33,170 bases of DNA from Streptomyces oceani (GCF_001751245.1 NZ_LJGU01000133.1:123141-156310); one strand, 5' to 3'; shown: positions 7,772 to 17,926, counted from the stretch's first letter. A program made the numbers and translations. The notes: generated from the letters alone by a model not told the origin.

Positions 7772-10700
7772 GTGATTCGAGTAGGGAAGCACGGAAGATC
7801 CGGCAGATCCGGCAGAGTTCGCGTCCACCACCCCACACCTCCCCGACCGCTGGTTCCGATGGCCACCGGACTGGCCCTGATCGCCGGATTGGCGGTCACC
7901 GGTGCGGCGTCCCCACCCAGCGCCCACGACGCGTCGGCCGTACGAGCGGCGGCCGACGACCGTGCCGCACCATCCGCACCGGCACCCCTCGGCGGCGGCC
8001 CGGGCAGCCCGGCCGGCGAAGGCATGGAGCTGTCCAGCACCAGTCGGCCGATCGCCCCCGGCACCGAACTGACCTCGTTCGAGCGGCTGAAGCCGGACAA
8101 GTGGCTGCGCGCGGACGCGCTCAGCGTCGACCTGAACGGCAGCGCGCGGGTCGACTACCTCTCCTCCGGCAAGGTCACGGACCGCCGTACGGTCAGCGAG
8201 CTGGCCGCCGAGCACGACCCCGGCCCCGGCAGGCGCACCGTCGCGGCCCTCAACGGCGACTTCTTCGACATCGACGGGACCGGCGCGCCGCTGGGCAACG
8301 GCGTCCGGGACGGCCGGATCACCCACTCCGCGGAACCGGGCAGCCAGGAGGCCGTCGCCATCGCACCGGACGGTGCCGGCCGCATCCTGGACCTGTACTT
8401 CGAGGGCACGCTCACGCTGCCGGAGGGCGAGCGGCGACTGGCCGCGTACAACGCCGCGAACGTGCCGGACGACGGCGTCGGCGTCTACAACGCCCAGTGG
8501 GGCGCCGCCGATCGGGCGCTGACCACGGCCGGGGCGAAGGAGGTCACCGAGGTGACCGTACGGGACGGCCGGGTGACCGGTGTCGCGGACGGGCCGGGCA
8601 AGGGCGCGATACCCGCCGGAACGACCGTACTGCTGGGCCGGGGCGGCGGGGCGACCACGCTCGCCGAACTGTCGCCAGGCGACCGCGTGTCGGTGCGGTA
8701 CGACGTGCGTACGGACGACAGCGGCGAGGTGCCGCGGACGGCCGTGGGCGGACGCGGCCTGCTCGTCGTGGACGGTCAGCCGCAGGACTGGGAGGGCCGC
8801 CCGAACAACGAGACCGCTCCGCGCACCGCCGTCGGCTTCTCCAAGGACGGCTCGACGATGCACGTCCTGACCGTCGACGGACGCCAGCCGGCCTCCGGTG
8901 GCGTCACGCTGACCGAACTCGCCCGGATGATGAAGGAGCTGGGCGCGTACAACGCGCTCAACCTGGACGGCGGTGGCTCGTCCACCCTGGTCACCCGGCA
9001 GGCGGGCACGGACAGCCGGCAGGTGACCAACGCCCCCTCGGATGGCGAGCAGCGGAAGGTCCCCAACGGCCTGGCCATCACCGCACCGGACGGCAGTGGA
9101 CAGCTCCGGGGATTCCGGGTGAGCACCGAGACCGACCCGGCCCACGCGCCGAGCGCCGACACCGTGCCCGAAGGACATCCCGAGAGGGTGTTCCCGGGAC
9201 TGAGCCGGGAGTTGACGGCGTCCGGCCACGACGAGACGTACGGCCCCGCCGAGGGCGCCGCCCGGTGGCGTACGAAGCGTCCACGTGTCGGCACGGTGGA
9301 TCAGGACGGCACCTTCCACGCCCGGGATCGCGGCACCACCCAGGTGACCGCGCGTCAGGGCGACGCACGCGGCGACACCCGGCTGGAAGTCCTGGGCGAG
9401 CTGCGGCGGGTACGTCCCTCCGAGCGGCGAGTGGCCCTGGCGGACAGCGCGGACACGGCCGGGTTCGGGGTGCTCGGCTTCGACCGGGACGGCAACAGCG
9501 CGCCCATCGCCCCCGCGGACGTCACCCTGGAGTACGACCGGGACCTCTTCGCCATCCAGCCCAATGTCCGGGACGGCGGTTTCACCGTCTCCGCCCGTAC
9601 GGACCGGAAGGAGGTGTCCGGCACGGTCACGATGCGGGTGGACGGGCACAGCAGCACCCTCGGGGTCACCGTCGGCCTGCGTGACCAGCGCGCCGCGGGC
9701 TTCGACGACGCCGCGGACTGGACCTTCGCCGGGGCCCGGGCGGAAGGTTCGGTCGCCCCGGAGCCGGACGGCCGTGCGGGGACGGGGCTGCGGTTGACGT
9801 ACGACTTCGGCCGCTCGACAGCGACCCGCGCCGCGTACGCCACCCCGCCACGCCCGATCCCGGTCTCCGGCCAGCCGCAGGGCTTCACCCTCTCGCTGAG
9901 GGGCGACGGCAAGGGGGCCTGGCCCTCGCTGCAGCTGGTGGACGCGAACGGCACCAGTCAGGTGCTGCGAGGACCGTACGTCGACTGGGAGGGCTGGCGG
10001 ACGATCACCTTCGAGGTCCCGGAGGGGGTGGCGTACCCACTGAGCGTCAAGCGGTTCTACCTGGCGGAGACCCGGGGCGCCGAACAGTACTCCGGCAGCG
10101 TGGTGATCGACGAGTTGGTGGCCCACACTCCGCCCGAGCTGAAGCTGCCGGCCCCACCGACCGTACGGGACCGCCTGATCTCCACCGCCGCCGACGTACG
10201 GGGGCGGGACTGGCGGTTCGCGGTGCTGTCGGACGCGCAGTTCGTCGCCCGGGAGCCGGACAGCGACGCCGTACGGAAGGCGCGGCGCTCGCTCCGGGAG
10301 ATCCGCGCGGCCAAGCCGGACTTCGTCGTGGTGAACGGCGACCTGGTGGACGAGGGCTCTCCCGAGGATCTGCGGTTCGCGCGCCAGGTGCTGGAGGAGG
10401 AACTGGGCGGCAGCGTGCCCTGGTATTACGTGCCGGGGAACCACGAGGTCATGGGAGGCGGAATCGACCGGTTCGTGGAGGAGTTCGGACCCGCACGACG
10501 CACCTTCGATCACAAGGGGACCCGGTTCCTCACCCTGGACACCTCCTCACTGACCCTGCGGGGCGGCGGGTACGACCAGTTCGAGGAGCTGCGCCGCCAA
10601 CTGACCGCGGCGGCGAAGGACCCGGATATCCGGTCGGTCGCGGTGATCCAGCACGTGCCACCGCGTGACCCGACGCCGCAACGGGCCAGCCAGCTCACCG

Positions 10701-11269
10701 ACCGCCTGGAGGCCGACCTGATCGAGGAGTGGCTCGGCGACTTCCGCGAACGGTCCGGCAAGGGGGCGCTCTTCGTCGGCTCGCACGTCGGTGTCTTCCA
10801 CGCCGCGCGGGTGGACGGGGTGCCGTATCTGATCAACGGGAACGCCGGCAAGGCGCCCTCGGCACCGCCCGAGGCCGGCGGGTTCACCGGCTGGTCCATG
10901 GTGGGCGTGGATCGGCAGCGCGGGAACACCAAGCAGCGGTTCGCCGTACGAGCCGCCGCGCATGTCGACGGTCTGACGCTACGGGCACCCGAGCGGCTGA
11001 CCGTGGGCGAGAGCGCGCGGGCCTCGGCGACGGTACGCCAGGGCACGGGCCCGGAGGCACGGAAGGTGCCGGTCGGCTGGCCGATGAGCGCGGACTGGTC
11101 GGGGTCCTCCCGGAACCTCTGCGTCGGGGAGGCGAAGCGTGCGCAGCGGCGCTGCGTGGCCGCGTACGACCCGGGCAGCGGGACACTCAAGGCGCTCCGC
11201 GAGGGCACGGTCACGCTGACGGTGCGGGTGAACGGCGAACGGGCGGAACAGCGGGTGGTGCTGCGTTAG
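7772..11269 (+). CDS. Secreted phosphodiester glycosidase-metallophosphoesterase fusion
   Basis: The protein has 1165 residues. A basic N-terminus and a hydrophobic segment (about 31-48) form a signal peptide or anchor. Residues about 150-436 form a phosphodiester glycosidase domain (NAGPA/DUF2233), with NGDFFD at 161-166, RTAVGF near 351 and LDGGGSST at 398-405. The human relative removes GlcNAc from GlcNAc-1-phosphodiesters. Next come Ig-like beta regions (about 450-640) and a carbohydrate-binding-like beta-sandwich (about 642-785). A calcineurin-like phosphoesterase occupies about 813-1062, with SDAQ, NGDLVDEG (from 855), GNHE (889-892), QHVPP and SHVGVFH. The first motif has Gln where D-x-H is usual. 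A beta-rich C-terminal tail follows. It probably degrades phosphodiester-linked sugars on wall polymers in two steps (inference). Start GTG 7772 has AGGAG at 7762-7766. A DasR-like site lies upstream. Confidence 0.88.
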   Translation: MIRVGKHGRSGRSGRVRVHHPTPPRPLVPMATGLALIAGLAVTGAASPPSAHDASAVRAAADDRAAPSAPAPLGGGPGSPAGEGMELSSTSRPIAPGTELTSFERLKPDKWLRADALSVDLNGSARVDYLSSGKVTDRRTVSELAAEHDPGPGRRTVAALNGDFFDIDGTGAPLGNGVRDGRITHSAEPGSQEAVAIAPDGAGRILDLYFEGTLTLPEGERRLAAYNAANVPDDGVGVYNAQWGAADRALTTAGAKEVTEVTVRDGRVTGVADGPGKGAIPAGTTVLLGRGGGATTLAELSPGDRVSVRYDVRTDDSGEVPRTAVGGRGLLVVDGQPQDWEGRPNNETAPRTAVGFSKDGSTMHVLTVDGRQPASGGVTLTELARMMKELGAYNALNLDGGGSSTLVTRQAGTDSRQVTNAPSDGEQRKVPNGLAITAPDGSGQLRGFRVSTETDPAHAPSADTVPEGHPERVFPGLSRELTASGHDETYGPAEGAARWRTKRPRVGTVDQDGTFHARDRGTTQVTARQGDARGDTRLEVLGELRRVRPSERRVALADSADTAGFGVLGFDRDGNSAPIAPADVTLEYDRDLFAIQPNVRDGGFTVSARTDRKEVSGTVTMRVDGHSSTLGVTVGLRDQRAAGFDDAADWTFAGARAEGSVAPEPDGRAGTGLRLTYDFGRSTATRAAYATPPRPIPVSGQPQGFTLSLRGDGKGAWPSLQLVDANGTSQVLRGPYVDWEGWRTITFEVPEGVAYPLSVKRFYLAETRGAEQYSGSVVIDELVAHTPPELKLPAPPTVRDRLISTAADVRGRDWRFAVLSDAQFVAREPDSDAVRKARRSLREIRAAKPDFVVVNGDLVDEGSPEDLRFARQVLEEELGGSVPWYYVPGNHEVMGGGIDRFVEEFGPARRTFDHKGTRFLTLDTSSLTLRGGGYDQFEELRRQLTAAAKDPDIRSVAVIQHVPPRDPTPQRASQLTDRLEADLIEEWLGDFRERSGKGALFVGSHVGVFHAARVDGVPYLINGNAGKAPSAPPEAGGFTGWSMVGVDRQRGNTKQRFAVRAAAHVDGLTLRAPERLTVGESARASATVRQGTGPEARKVPVGWPMSADWSGSSRNLCVGEAKRAQRRCVAAYDPGSGTLKALREGTVTLTVRVNGERAEQRVVLR

Positions 11270-11320
11270 GGACTCTCGTTTCGGTTCATCCCGAAGCCCG
11301 GGAGCGGAGCGCTACCCATG

Positions 11321-11349
11321 AGACCGCCGGGGTCCGGCCCCGGCGGTCT
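11321..11349. terminator. Perfect 12-bp hairpin, convergent terminator
   Basis: AGACCGCCGGGG (11321-11332), loop TCCGG, CCCCGGCGGTCT (11338-11349). It lies 51 bases past the glycosidase stop and between two convergent genes. Confidence 0.8.
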
Positions 11350-11356
11350 GTCGCGT

Positions 11357-11391
11357 CGGCGGGTGCGGTGCCGTCAACACCGCACCCGCCG
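11357..11391. terminator. Second perfect hairpin, probably for terC
   Basis: CGGCGGGTGCGGTG (11357-11370) pairs with CACCGCACCCGCCG (11378-11391) around a 7-base loop. It starts about 11 bases beyond the terC stop on the minus strand, so each convergent gene has its own hairpin. Confidence 0.7.
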
Positions 11392-11402
11392 GACGCCGCG
11401 GA

Positions 11403-12401
11403 TCAGAGTTCCTTCCCCGCGGTCTCGTCCTTCGTGGACTTGTCGTCCGTCGAGTCCGCCTGCTTCCTGGAGGCGTACAGGCTGGTGATCGTCGTGACGA
11501 TCAGCACGGCGCAGATGACTCCCAGCGAGACCGGGATGCTGATCACCGGCACGTGCACTCCGGCCTCGTGCAGCGCGTGCAGCACGAGCTTCACGCCGAT
11601 GAAGCCGAGGATCACCGACAGGCCGTACGACAGGTGGACCAGCTTCTTCAGCAGACCGCCGATGAGGAAGTACAGCTGCCGCAGGCCCATCAGGGCGAAG
11701 GCGTTGGCGGTGAAGACGATGTACGGGTCCTGGGTGAGGCCGAAGATCGCGGGGATGGAGTCCAGCGCGAAGAGCACGTCCGTCGTGCCGATCGCCAGCA
11801 TGACGATCAGCATCGGGGTCATCAGCCGCTTGCCGTTCTCCTGGATGAACAGCTTGGTGCCGTGGTACTGGTCCGTGGAGGGGAAGCGGCGCTCCACCAT
11901 CTTCAGGAAACGGTTCTCCTCGTACTCCTCGTCGTCCTCACCCTTGCGCGCGTCCTGGATGAGCTTCCAGGCGGTCCAGATCAGGAAGCCGCCGAAGATG
12001 AAGAAGATCCAGGAGAAGGCCGAGATGATGGCGGCGCCGGCGGCGATGAAGCCGGCCCGCAGGACCAGCGCGATCAGTACGCCGACCATCAGCACCCGCT
12101 GCTGGTAGATGGACGGCACCGCGAACTTCGTCATGATCAGCACGAACACGAAGAGGTTGTCCACACTGAGCGACTTCTCGGTGACGAAGCCGGCGAAGAA
12201 CTCACCGGAGGACTGGCCCCCGGCGGTCAGGAAGATACCGATCCCGAACAGCACCGCGAGAACGATCCACACGGTCGTCCAGATTCCGGCCTCCTTGATA
12301 GAGACCTCGTGCGGCTTGCGGCCGCCGATGAAGAAGTCGACCGCGATCAGGGCGCAGAGGCCCACGACCGTCAGGACCCAAACGGAGAAAGAGACATCCA
12401 T
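11403..12401 (-). CDS. terC: TerC family membrane protein, probable manganese exporter
   Basis: The protein has 332 residues with about nine hydrophobic segments. TerC hallmark acidic residues lie in membrane segments: SVDNLF (Asp81, Asn82) and TTDVLFALDSIPAIF (Asp208, Asp214). A charged cytoplasmic loop (about 150-180, GEDDEEYEE) splits the two halves, and the C-terminus is hydrophilic. TerC/Alx proteins export Mn2+ and in some bacteria help metallate secreted enzymes. The riboswitch directly upstream supports the manganese role. The start ATG 12401 gives MDVSFSVW; GGAGG at 12414-12418 is 12-13 bases upstream, rather far, and is the sequence the leader can hide. The name comes from tellurite resistance, but tellurite resistance itself is not implied. 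Two TerD-type genes lie upstream on the same strand, with a separate promoter for terC. Confidence 0.93.
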   Translation of the reverse strand: MDVSFSVWVLTVVGLCALIAVDFFIGGRKPHEVSIKEAGIWTTVWIVLAVLFGIGIFLTAGGQSSGEFFAGFVTEKSLSVDNLFVFVLIMTKFAVPSIYQQRVLMVGVLIALVLRAGFIAAGAAIISAFSWIFFIFGGFLIWTAWKLIQDARKGEDDEEYEENRFLKMVERRFPSTDQYHGTKLFIQENGKRLMTPMLIVMLAIGTTDVLFALDSIPAIFGLTQDPYIVFTANAFALMGLRQLYFLIGGLLKKLVHLSYGLSVILGFIGVKLVLHALHEAGVHVPVISIPVSLGVICAVLIVTTITSLYASRKQADSTDDKSTKDETAGKEL

Positions 12402-12412
12402 GAATGCGTTAT

Positions 12413-12438
12413 ACCTCCGGCGGTAGTTGCCTGGAGGT
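12413..12438 (-). promoter_or_regulatory. Anti-ribosome-binding-site hairpin in the terC leader
   Basis: In the transcript ACCUCC (12438-12433) can pair with GGAGGU (12418-12413), which contains the terC Shine-Dalgarno, across a 14-base loop. The same CCUCC is the 3' strand of aptamer stem P1 (see riboswitch), so the two pairings exclude each other. This predicts translational control: ligand-bound P1 frees the ribosome site. Confidence 0.6.
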
Positions 12439-12545
12439 CTCTTCCGCCCGGCTACGCCTCGGCGCCGTCGGACCGATACCCCGGGGCCGTGTTGACGACC
12501 CGTATTGACGGGGACACCGCGAGCTTGGGAATACTCCCCTCCGCT
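12432..12545 (-). ncRNA. yybP-ykoY manganese riboswitch
   Basis: Read on the minus strand, the leader contains the class hallmarks in order. GGAGG|GGAGTA is at 12542-12532. The TCGTCAACACGG loop is at about 12499-12488, in the expected GTCGTCA context. GAGACCTCC closes the aptamer at about 12441-12433. Stem P1 is GGAGG (12542-12538) with CCTCC (12437-12433). Known members bind Mn2+ through the two internal loops and control Mn exporters of the TerC, MntP and P-type ATPase families, which fits terC next to it. The predicted transcription start (about 12545) falls at the aptamer's 5' end. Confidence 0.78.
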
Positions 12546-12551
12546 GCGCTT

Positions 12552-12580
12552 ATCATAGACGAGGGTCAAGGAAAGGCAAA
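12552..12580 (-). promoter_or_regulatory. Vegetative-type promoter for terC
   Basis: On the minus strand TTTGCC (12580-12575), a 17-base spacer and TATGAT (12557-12552) form a good HrdB/sigma70-like promoter. It is one of the few AT-rich patches in this block. It implies a leader of about 145 bases. Confidence 0.65.
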
Positions 12581-12637
12581 AAGACCCCCGCCGCCGCTCG
12601 CACGACCCCCGTTGACCCGCTGGGAGGCCGACGGCCG

Positions 12638-12667
12638 GCCGGTCACCGGTGGGGCGGACCGACCGGC
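12638..12667. terminator. Possible weak terminator after the TerD fusion gene
   Basis: GCCGGTC (12638-12644) and GACCGGC (12661-12667) form a 7-bp stem with further imperfect inner pairing, 27-56 bases past the stop at 12694. It would separate this gene from the terC promoter. Confidence 0.35.
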
Positions 12668-12693
12668 TGACCGCTCCGCCGCACCGACATCCG

Positions 12694-14763
12694 TCAGCGC
12701 CGGCCGTACGCCTGCCGGGCCACCGCGACCTGCTGGAGGACCTGGGAGAGCACGGAACTTCCGGGCGGCGCCAGCATGGGCTCGTACGTCCAGGCGTGGC
12801 CCACCCACGGGTCCGCCAGGTGATCGTCCGGCACCGCCGTGATCCGCAGCAGGGCCCGCCACAGCGGATCGAGCACCGGGCCGTAACCCTGGGCCTCCTC
12901 ACGGTCGGCGACCATGAGCACGTTGACCCCGACCGCGGGGCCCTCGTCGACGAGGTAGCGCAGCTGGGTCACCGAGCGGTCGTCGAAGCCGTGCGGGAAA
13001 TCATGCACGACCAGGAGTTGCTCGGCCGTGTCCAGGTCCGGGGGCAGGGATGCGGTGGCCCGGTTGCGTACGGCCATCTGCACCAGGTCGACACGCTGTG
13101 TCAGGCGCTCCAGCGTCTGTGTCACACCGGCCGCGCCTCCCGCCGGGGGCTCCCGCAGGGCTCCGGACTCCAGCAGCGGCACGAGAGAGGGCGCGGCGGA
13201 TCCCGCCGGATCGATGACGTTCAGCGTGAAGTCGTCCACCGGATACACGGCCACCAGCCGGGCCGCGATCGCCACCGCGGCCTCCACCGCGCGCCGGCGC
13301 ACCTCGTCCGAGCTAACCGGGGTGGAGCCGGAACCACTGCTCCCACTGTCGATCCACAGGCCACGCTCCAACGGCAACCGCACCAGCATCGGAATCCGCA
13401 GGTCCGTGCGCTCCGGCAGGCTCAGATCGCCGAGTCGCAGGGCCATGGGCGACTCCATGGGCACCTCGTACGCCTGCCAGACCGGGTTGTCCCACCGCGC
13501 GAAGGGACAGGGCAGTGCCGGCTCCACCACCTCGGCCTCCGCCAGCAGCTGTGAGAGGTCCCGGTCCAGCACGGAACTCGCCTGCTCGACCAGCTGGGTG
13601 TGCTTGGTCCTGGCCTGCTCACGCGCGGCGTCGGCGACCGGACCGACCCGAGTGGCGGGGTCGGAGAGCACCTTGTCCAGCTCCTGCTCACGGCGTGAGT
13701 CGGCGAAGTCCACCGCTGAGCGGTAGGCGGCGACCGTACGAGCCATGTCCTCGAACATGCCCCAGACCTGGTTGTAGAGCCGCTCGTCCATCGACCAGCC
13801 GGTGGCGTCCCCAGCGACCGGCGCGGGCGCCCCGGACGCTCCACCCGAGGAGGCCGGCGGTGTCGCGGGGGCGGGGGCCGGCGGGGCGGCCGGAGGCGGA
13901 CTCGGCTGCGTGGGGCGGCGGTTCGGGTGCTGGTAGTTGACCTGACCACCGTCGGAGCCGCCGCCGGCTGGTACGTCCGCGCTGCCCTCGCGGGCGCCTT
14001 CGCGGGTCACCTCGCCGTCGCCCTGAGCGGCCCCTGCGCCGGAGGCTGGCGCGTTGGCGCCGCTGGGAGAGTTGCGGTGGGCCGAGCCCGCCGAGGTGCT
14101 GCCCGCTGACGTGGCCCCCGCCGGGGTGGTCCCGGCAGCGGCGCTGGCCGAGGAGGTGGCGCCCTGTCGGGTTCCCCGGACGGCGGCCGGTGGCGGGGCC
14201 ACGGCACGAGCCATACCCTCCGTGACCGCCGTGTTGATGGTTTCGGCGAGTTGACGGGCTTCCGTCAGCCCCTGGTCGCTCAGCATGTCGGCCAGACCAC
14301 CGGCGTATCCCTGGCCGACCGCGCGTACCTTCCACACGTCGTGCCTGCGGTACAGCTCCAGAGCCACCACGGCCGATTCTCTGTCCAGGCCGATGACGGT
14401 GTAATTGGCGATCTCGGCGCCGTCCAGGTCCGTCACCGCCAGGAACGGCGCGGTCACGGCACCGAAGCTGGTCGGTCCGCCCACCCCGCTCGGAAGCGCC
14501 AGCAGTACGTTCACCCGGTGCACCGGCTCCGGAAGCGCCCCCAGGTCAACCGCCAGCCGGTGCTCGGCAGCGGCCTGTCTGGAAACCTCCAGACCGGGCA
14601 GGTGTGGATCGGCGGGGTGCGCTATCCAGCCCGCCTCACGCATGTGTCCCTGCTCGTCGTTGAGCGTCGCCCCTGCCACGATCGGCTTCCCGGACGACAC
14701 CCGGATCTCCAAGCGGGTCTCGGGCAGTGCGTGGTTCTGTCCACGAACCAGCTCGGCCGTCAT
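12694..14763 (-). CDS. TerD domain fused to degenerate FtsK-like ATPase domain
   Basis: The protein has 689 residues. Residues 1-185 are a TerD domain (metal-binding beta-sandwich). Residues about 190-322 are an Ala/Gly/Pro/Ser-rich linker. Residues 323-415 are helical, possibly coiled coil. Residues 420-689 have the layout of an FtsK/HerA-type domain: IPMLVRLPLERGLWIDSGSSGSGS at the P-loop position (from 458), LLVVHDFP (583-590) at the Walker B position, then a segment like the FtsK G-x-NVLMVADR strand. The P-loop lacks the GK[ST] lysine and the Walker B lacks DE, so it probably does not hydrolyse ATP. It may be a scaffold or sensor in a Ter membrane complex (inference). AGAGGGG lies just before the ATG. 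It follows terD with a 119-base gap and could be cotranscribed. Confidence 0.85.
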   Translation of the reverse strand: MTAELVRGQNHALPETRLEIRVSSGKPIVAGATLNDEQGHMREAGWIAHPADPHLPGLEVSRQAAAEHRLAVDLGALPEPVHRVNVLLALPSGVGGPTSFGAVTAPFLAVTDLDGAEIANYTVIGLDRESAVVALELYRRHDVWKVRAVGQGYAGGLADMLSDQGLTEARQLAETINTAVTEGMARAVAPPPAAVRGTRQGATSSASAAAGTTPAGATSAGSTSAGSAHRNSPSGANAPASGAGAAQGDGEVTREGAREGSADVPAGGGSDGGQVNYQHPNRRPTQPSPPPAAPPAPAPATPPASSGGASGAPAPVAGDATGWSMDERLYNQVWGMFEDMARTVAAYRSAVDFADSRREQELDKVLSDPATRVGPVADAAREQARTKHTQLVEQASSVLDRDLSQLLAEAEVVEPALPCPFARWDNPVWQAYEVPMESPMALRLGDLSLPERTDLRIPMLVRLPLERGLWIDSGSSGSGSTPVSSDEVRRRAVEAAVAIAARLVAVYPVDDFTLNVIDPAGSAAPSLVPLLESGALREPPAGGAAGVTQTLERLTQRVDLVQMAVRNRATASLPPDLDTAEQLLVVHDFPHGFDDRSVTQLRYLVDEGPAVGVNVLMVADREEAQGYGPVLDPLWRALLRITAVPDDHLADPWVGHAWTYEPMLAPPGSSVLSQVLQQVAVARQAYGRR

Positions 14764-14882
14764 GTTCTACCCCTCTGCTGCTTCCGCATCAACACAGACC
14801 CCGTACGACGCCGACCAGGTCCGCACCCGTGGCTCCGGCTCGCACACGGCCCCGGGCGTGGCCCGGTCCTGCGAACTGGTCC

Positions 14883-15461
14883 TTACAAGTGCGGGACGAT
14901 CGAGGGCATCAGGTCCTGGAACGTACGTCCGCTGGCCGGCTCGCCGATCGCGGTCATCTGCCAGCCGCCGCCCTGACGGCCCATCTTGGCCATGATCTGC
15001 GCGGTGTACTGGCCGCCACCGGTCAGGGTGTACCGGGCCATCTCCTGGCCAGTGGTCTCGTCCAGGAGCCGGCAAAAGGCGTTCTCCACCTCGGCGAAGG
15101 TCTGCCCCGTGAAGGAGTTGACCGTGAACACGATCTGGTCGATGTGCACCGGCACCCGCTGCAGGTCGACCATCACGGCCTCGTCGTCGCCACCCTGGCC
15201 GGCTCCACCGGTCAGGTTGTCGCCGGAGTGCCGAACGGAACCGTCGTCGCTCACCAGGTGCCGGAAGAAGACCACGTCCACCGGCTGCTTGTCCGCGAAC
15301 AGCACCGCGGAGGCGTCCAAATCGATCTCCTTGGAACGCTTGCCGAACAGTCCACGACGAGGAGCTGCCTGCCAGCCCAGCCCCATGCGCACCGCGGTCA
15401 GCGTGCCCCCGTCGGATTTCTGCAGGTTGATTGCCTGGCCCTTGGTCATGTTGACCGTCAC
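14883..15461 (-). CDS. terD: TerD family protein
   Basis: The protein has 192 residues, the normal TerD length. It carries the family segments LTAVRMGLGW, IDLDASAVLF, GGDDEAVMVDL and IVFTVNSFTGQTFAEVENAF. The acidic DLD and DDE clusters match the Ca2+-binding sites of TerD. TerD proteins are cytoplasmic or membrane-associated and accompany tellurite, oxidative and phage stress responses; the molecular activity is unresolved. I chose GTG 15461 (VTVNMTKGQAI), four codons before an in-frame ATG, because TerD proteins of this group normally include this stretch and AGGGG lies eight bases upstream. The promoter region at 15536-15558 has the DNA-damage-type TGTCA-N11-TAnnnT layout. Confidence 0.93.
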   Translation of the reverse strand: MTVNMTKGQAINLQKSDGGTLTAVRMGLGWQAAPRRGLFGKRSKEIDLDASAVLFADKQPVDVVFFRHLVSDDGSVRHSGDNLTGGAGQGGDDEAVMVDLQRVPVHIDQIVFTVNSFTGQTFAEVENAFCRLLDETTGQEMARYTLTGGGQYTAQIMAKMGRQGGGWQMTAIGEPASGRTFQDLMPSIVPHL

Positions 15462-15535
15462 AGCGGTACCCCTCTCAGCGTTCTCCCCCGCCGTCATCAC
15501 GGCGGGCTCACCGCAGCTTACGCAGTACTTCCCGC

Positions 15536-15558
15536 ACCCTATGCAGTGCGACTGACAC
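15536..15558 (-). promoter_or_regulatory. PafBC/ClpR-type DNA-damage promoter motif for terD
   Basis: On the minus strand GTGTCA (15558-15553), 11 bases, TAGGGT (15541-15536). The bases after TGTCA are GT, as in the mycobacterial motif tTGTCRgtg-N8-TAnnnT. It is about 75 bases before the terD start. Confidence 0.55.
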
Positions 15559-15616
15559 TCCGGCCGCGGCCTCGGCGCTTTGTGGCGGTCTTGCAACACT
15601 CGCCCCGGCACATCGG

Positions 15617-17770
<2,154 letters not shown>

Positions 17771-17777
17771 GCCGTCC

Positions 17778-17800
17778 ACGGTACGGCGCGGCTACGACAA
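17778..17800 (-). promoter_or_regulatory. PafBC/ClpR-type DNA-damage promoter motif for uvrB
   Basis: On the minus strand TTGTCG (17800-17795), 11 bases, TACCGT (17783-17778), then seven bases to the ATG. This fits tTGTCR-N11-TAnnnT exactly in its core and spacing, with transcription expected to begin at or next to the A of the start codon. Confidence 0.65.
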
Positions 17801-17833
17801 CCGCGGGGACGGCGAGGAGGACCGTCGTCACTC

Positions 17834-17851
17834 GTTCAACTCACGGTAACC
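17834..17851 (+). promoter_or_regulatory. Candidate PHO box for glpQ
   Basis: GTTCAAC (17834-17840), four bases, then GGTAACC (17845-17851) make two 11-base-spaced units resembling the PhoP repeat GTTCACC (6/7 and 5/7 matches). From memory, the glycerophosphodiesterase genes of S. coelicolor, including the one near uvrB, are PhoP-dependent, which makes the site credible. Confidence 0.45.
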
Positions 17852-17863
17852 GACTGATCGGTT
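17848..17863. promoter_or_regulatory. Inverted repeat in uvrB-glpQ intergenic region
   Basis: AACCGA-CTGA-TCGGTT is a perfect 6+6 inverted repeat about 64 bases before glpQ. It overlaps the end of the PHO-box candidate and resembles TetR-type operators. No regulator gene is adjacent, so the partner is unknown. Confidence 0.35.
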
Positions 17864-17926
17864 GCGTGTAGTGACCAATGGGCAGAATTCCTACGGTCCG
17901 TGCGTAAACCGACACGAGGAGTCGTC

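Noticed and set aside
7745..10513. Very long minus-strand open frame opposite the glycosidase gene (922 codons)
   Set aside because: Shadow of a high-GC gene; composition is Arg/Val/Gly/His-rich with no motif, while the plus strand has intact catalytic motifs and a ribosome-binding site.
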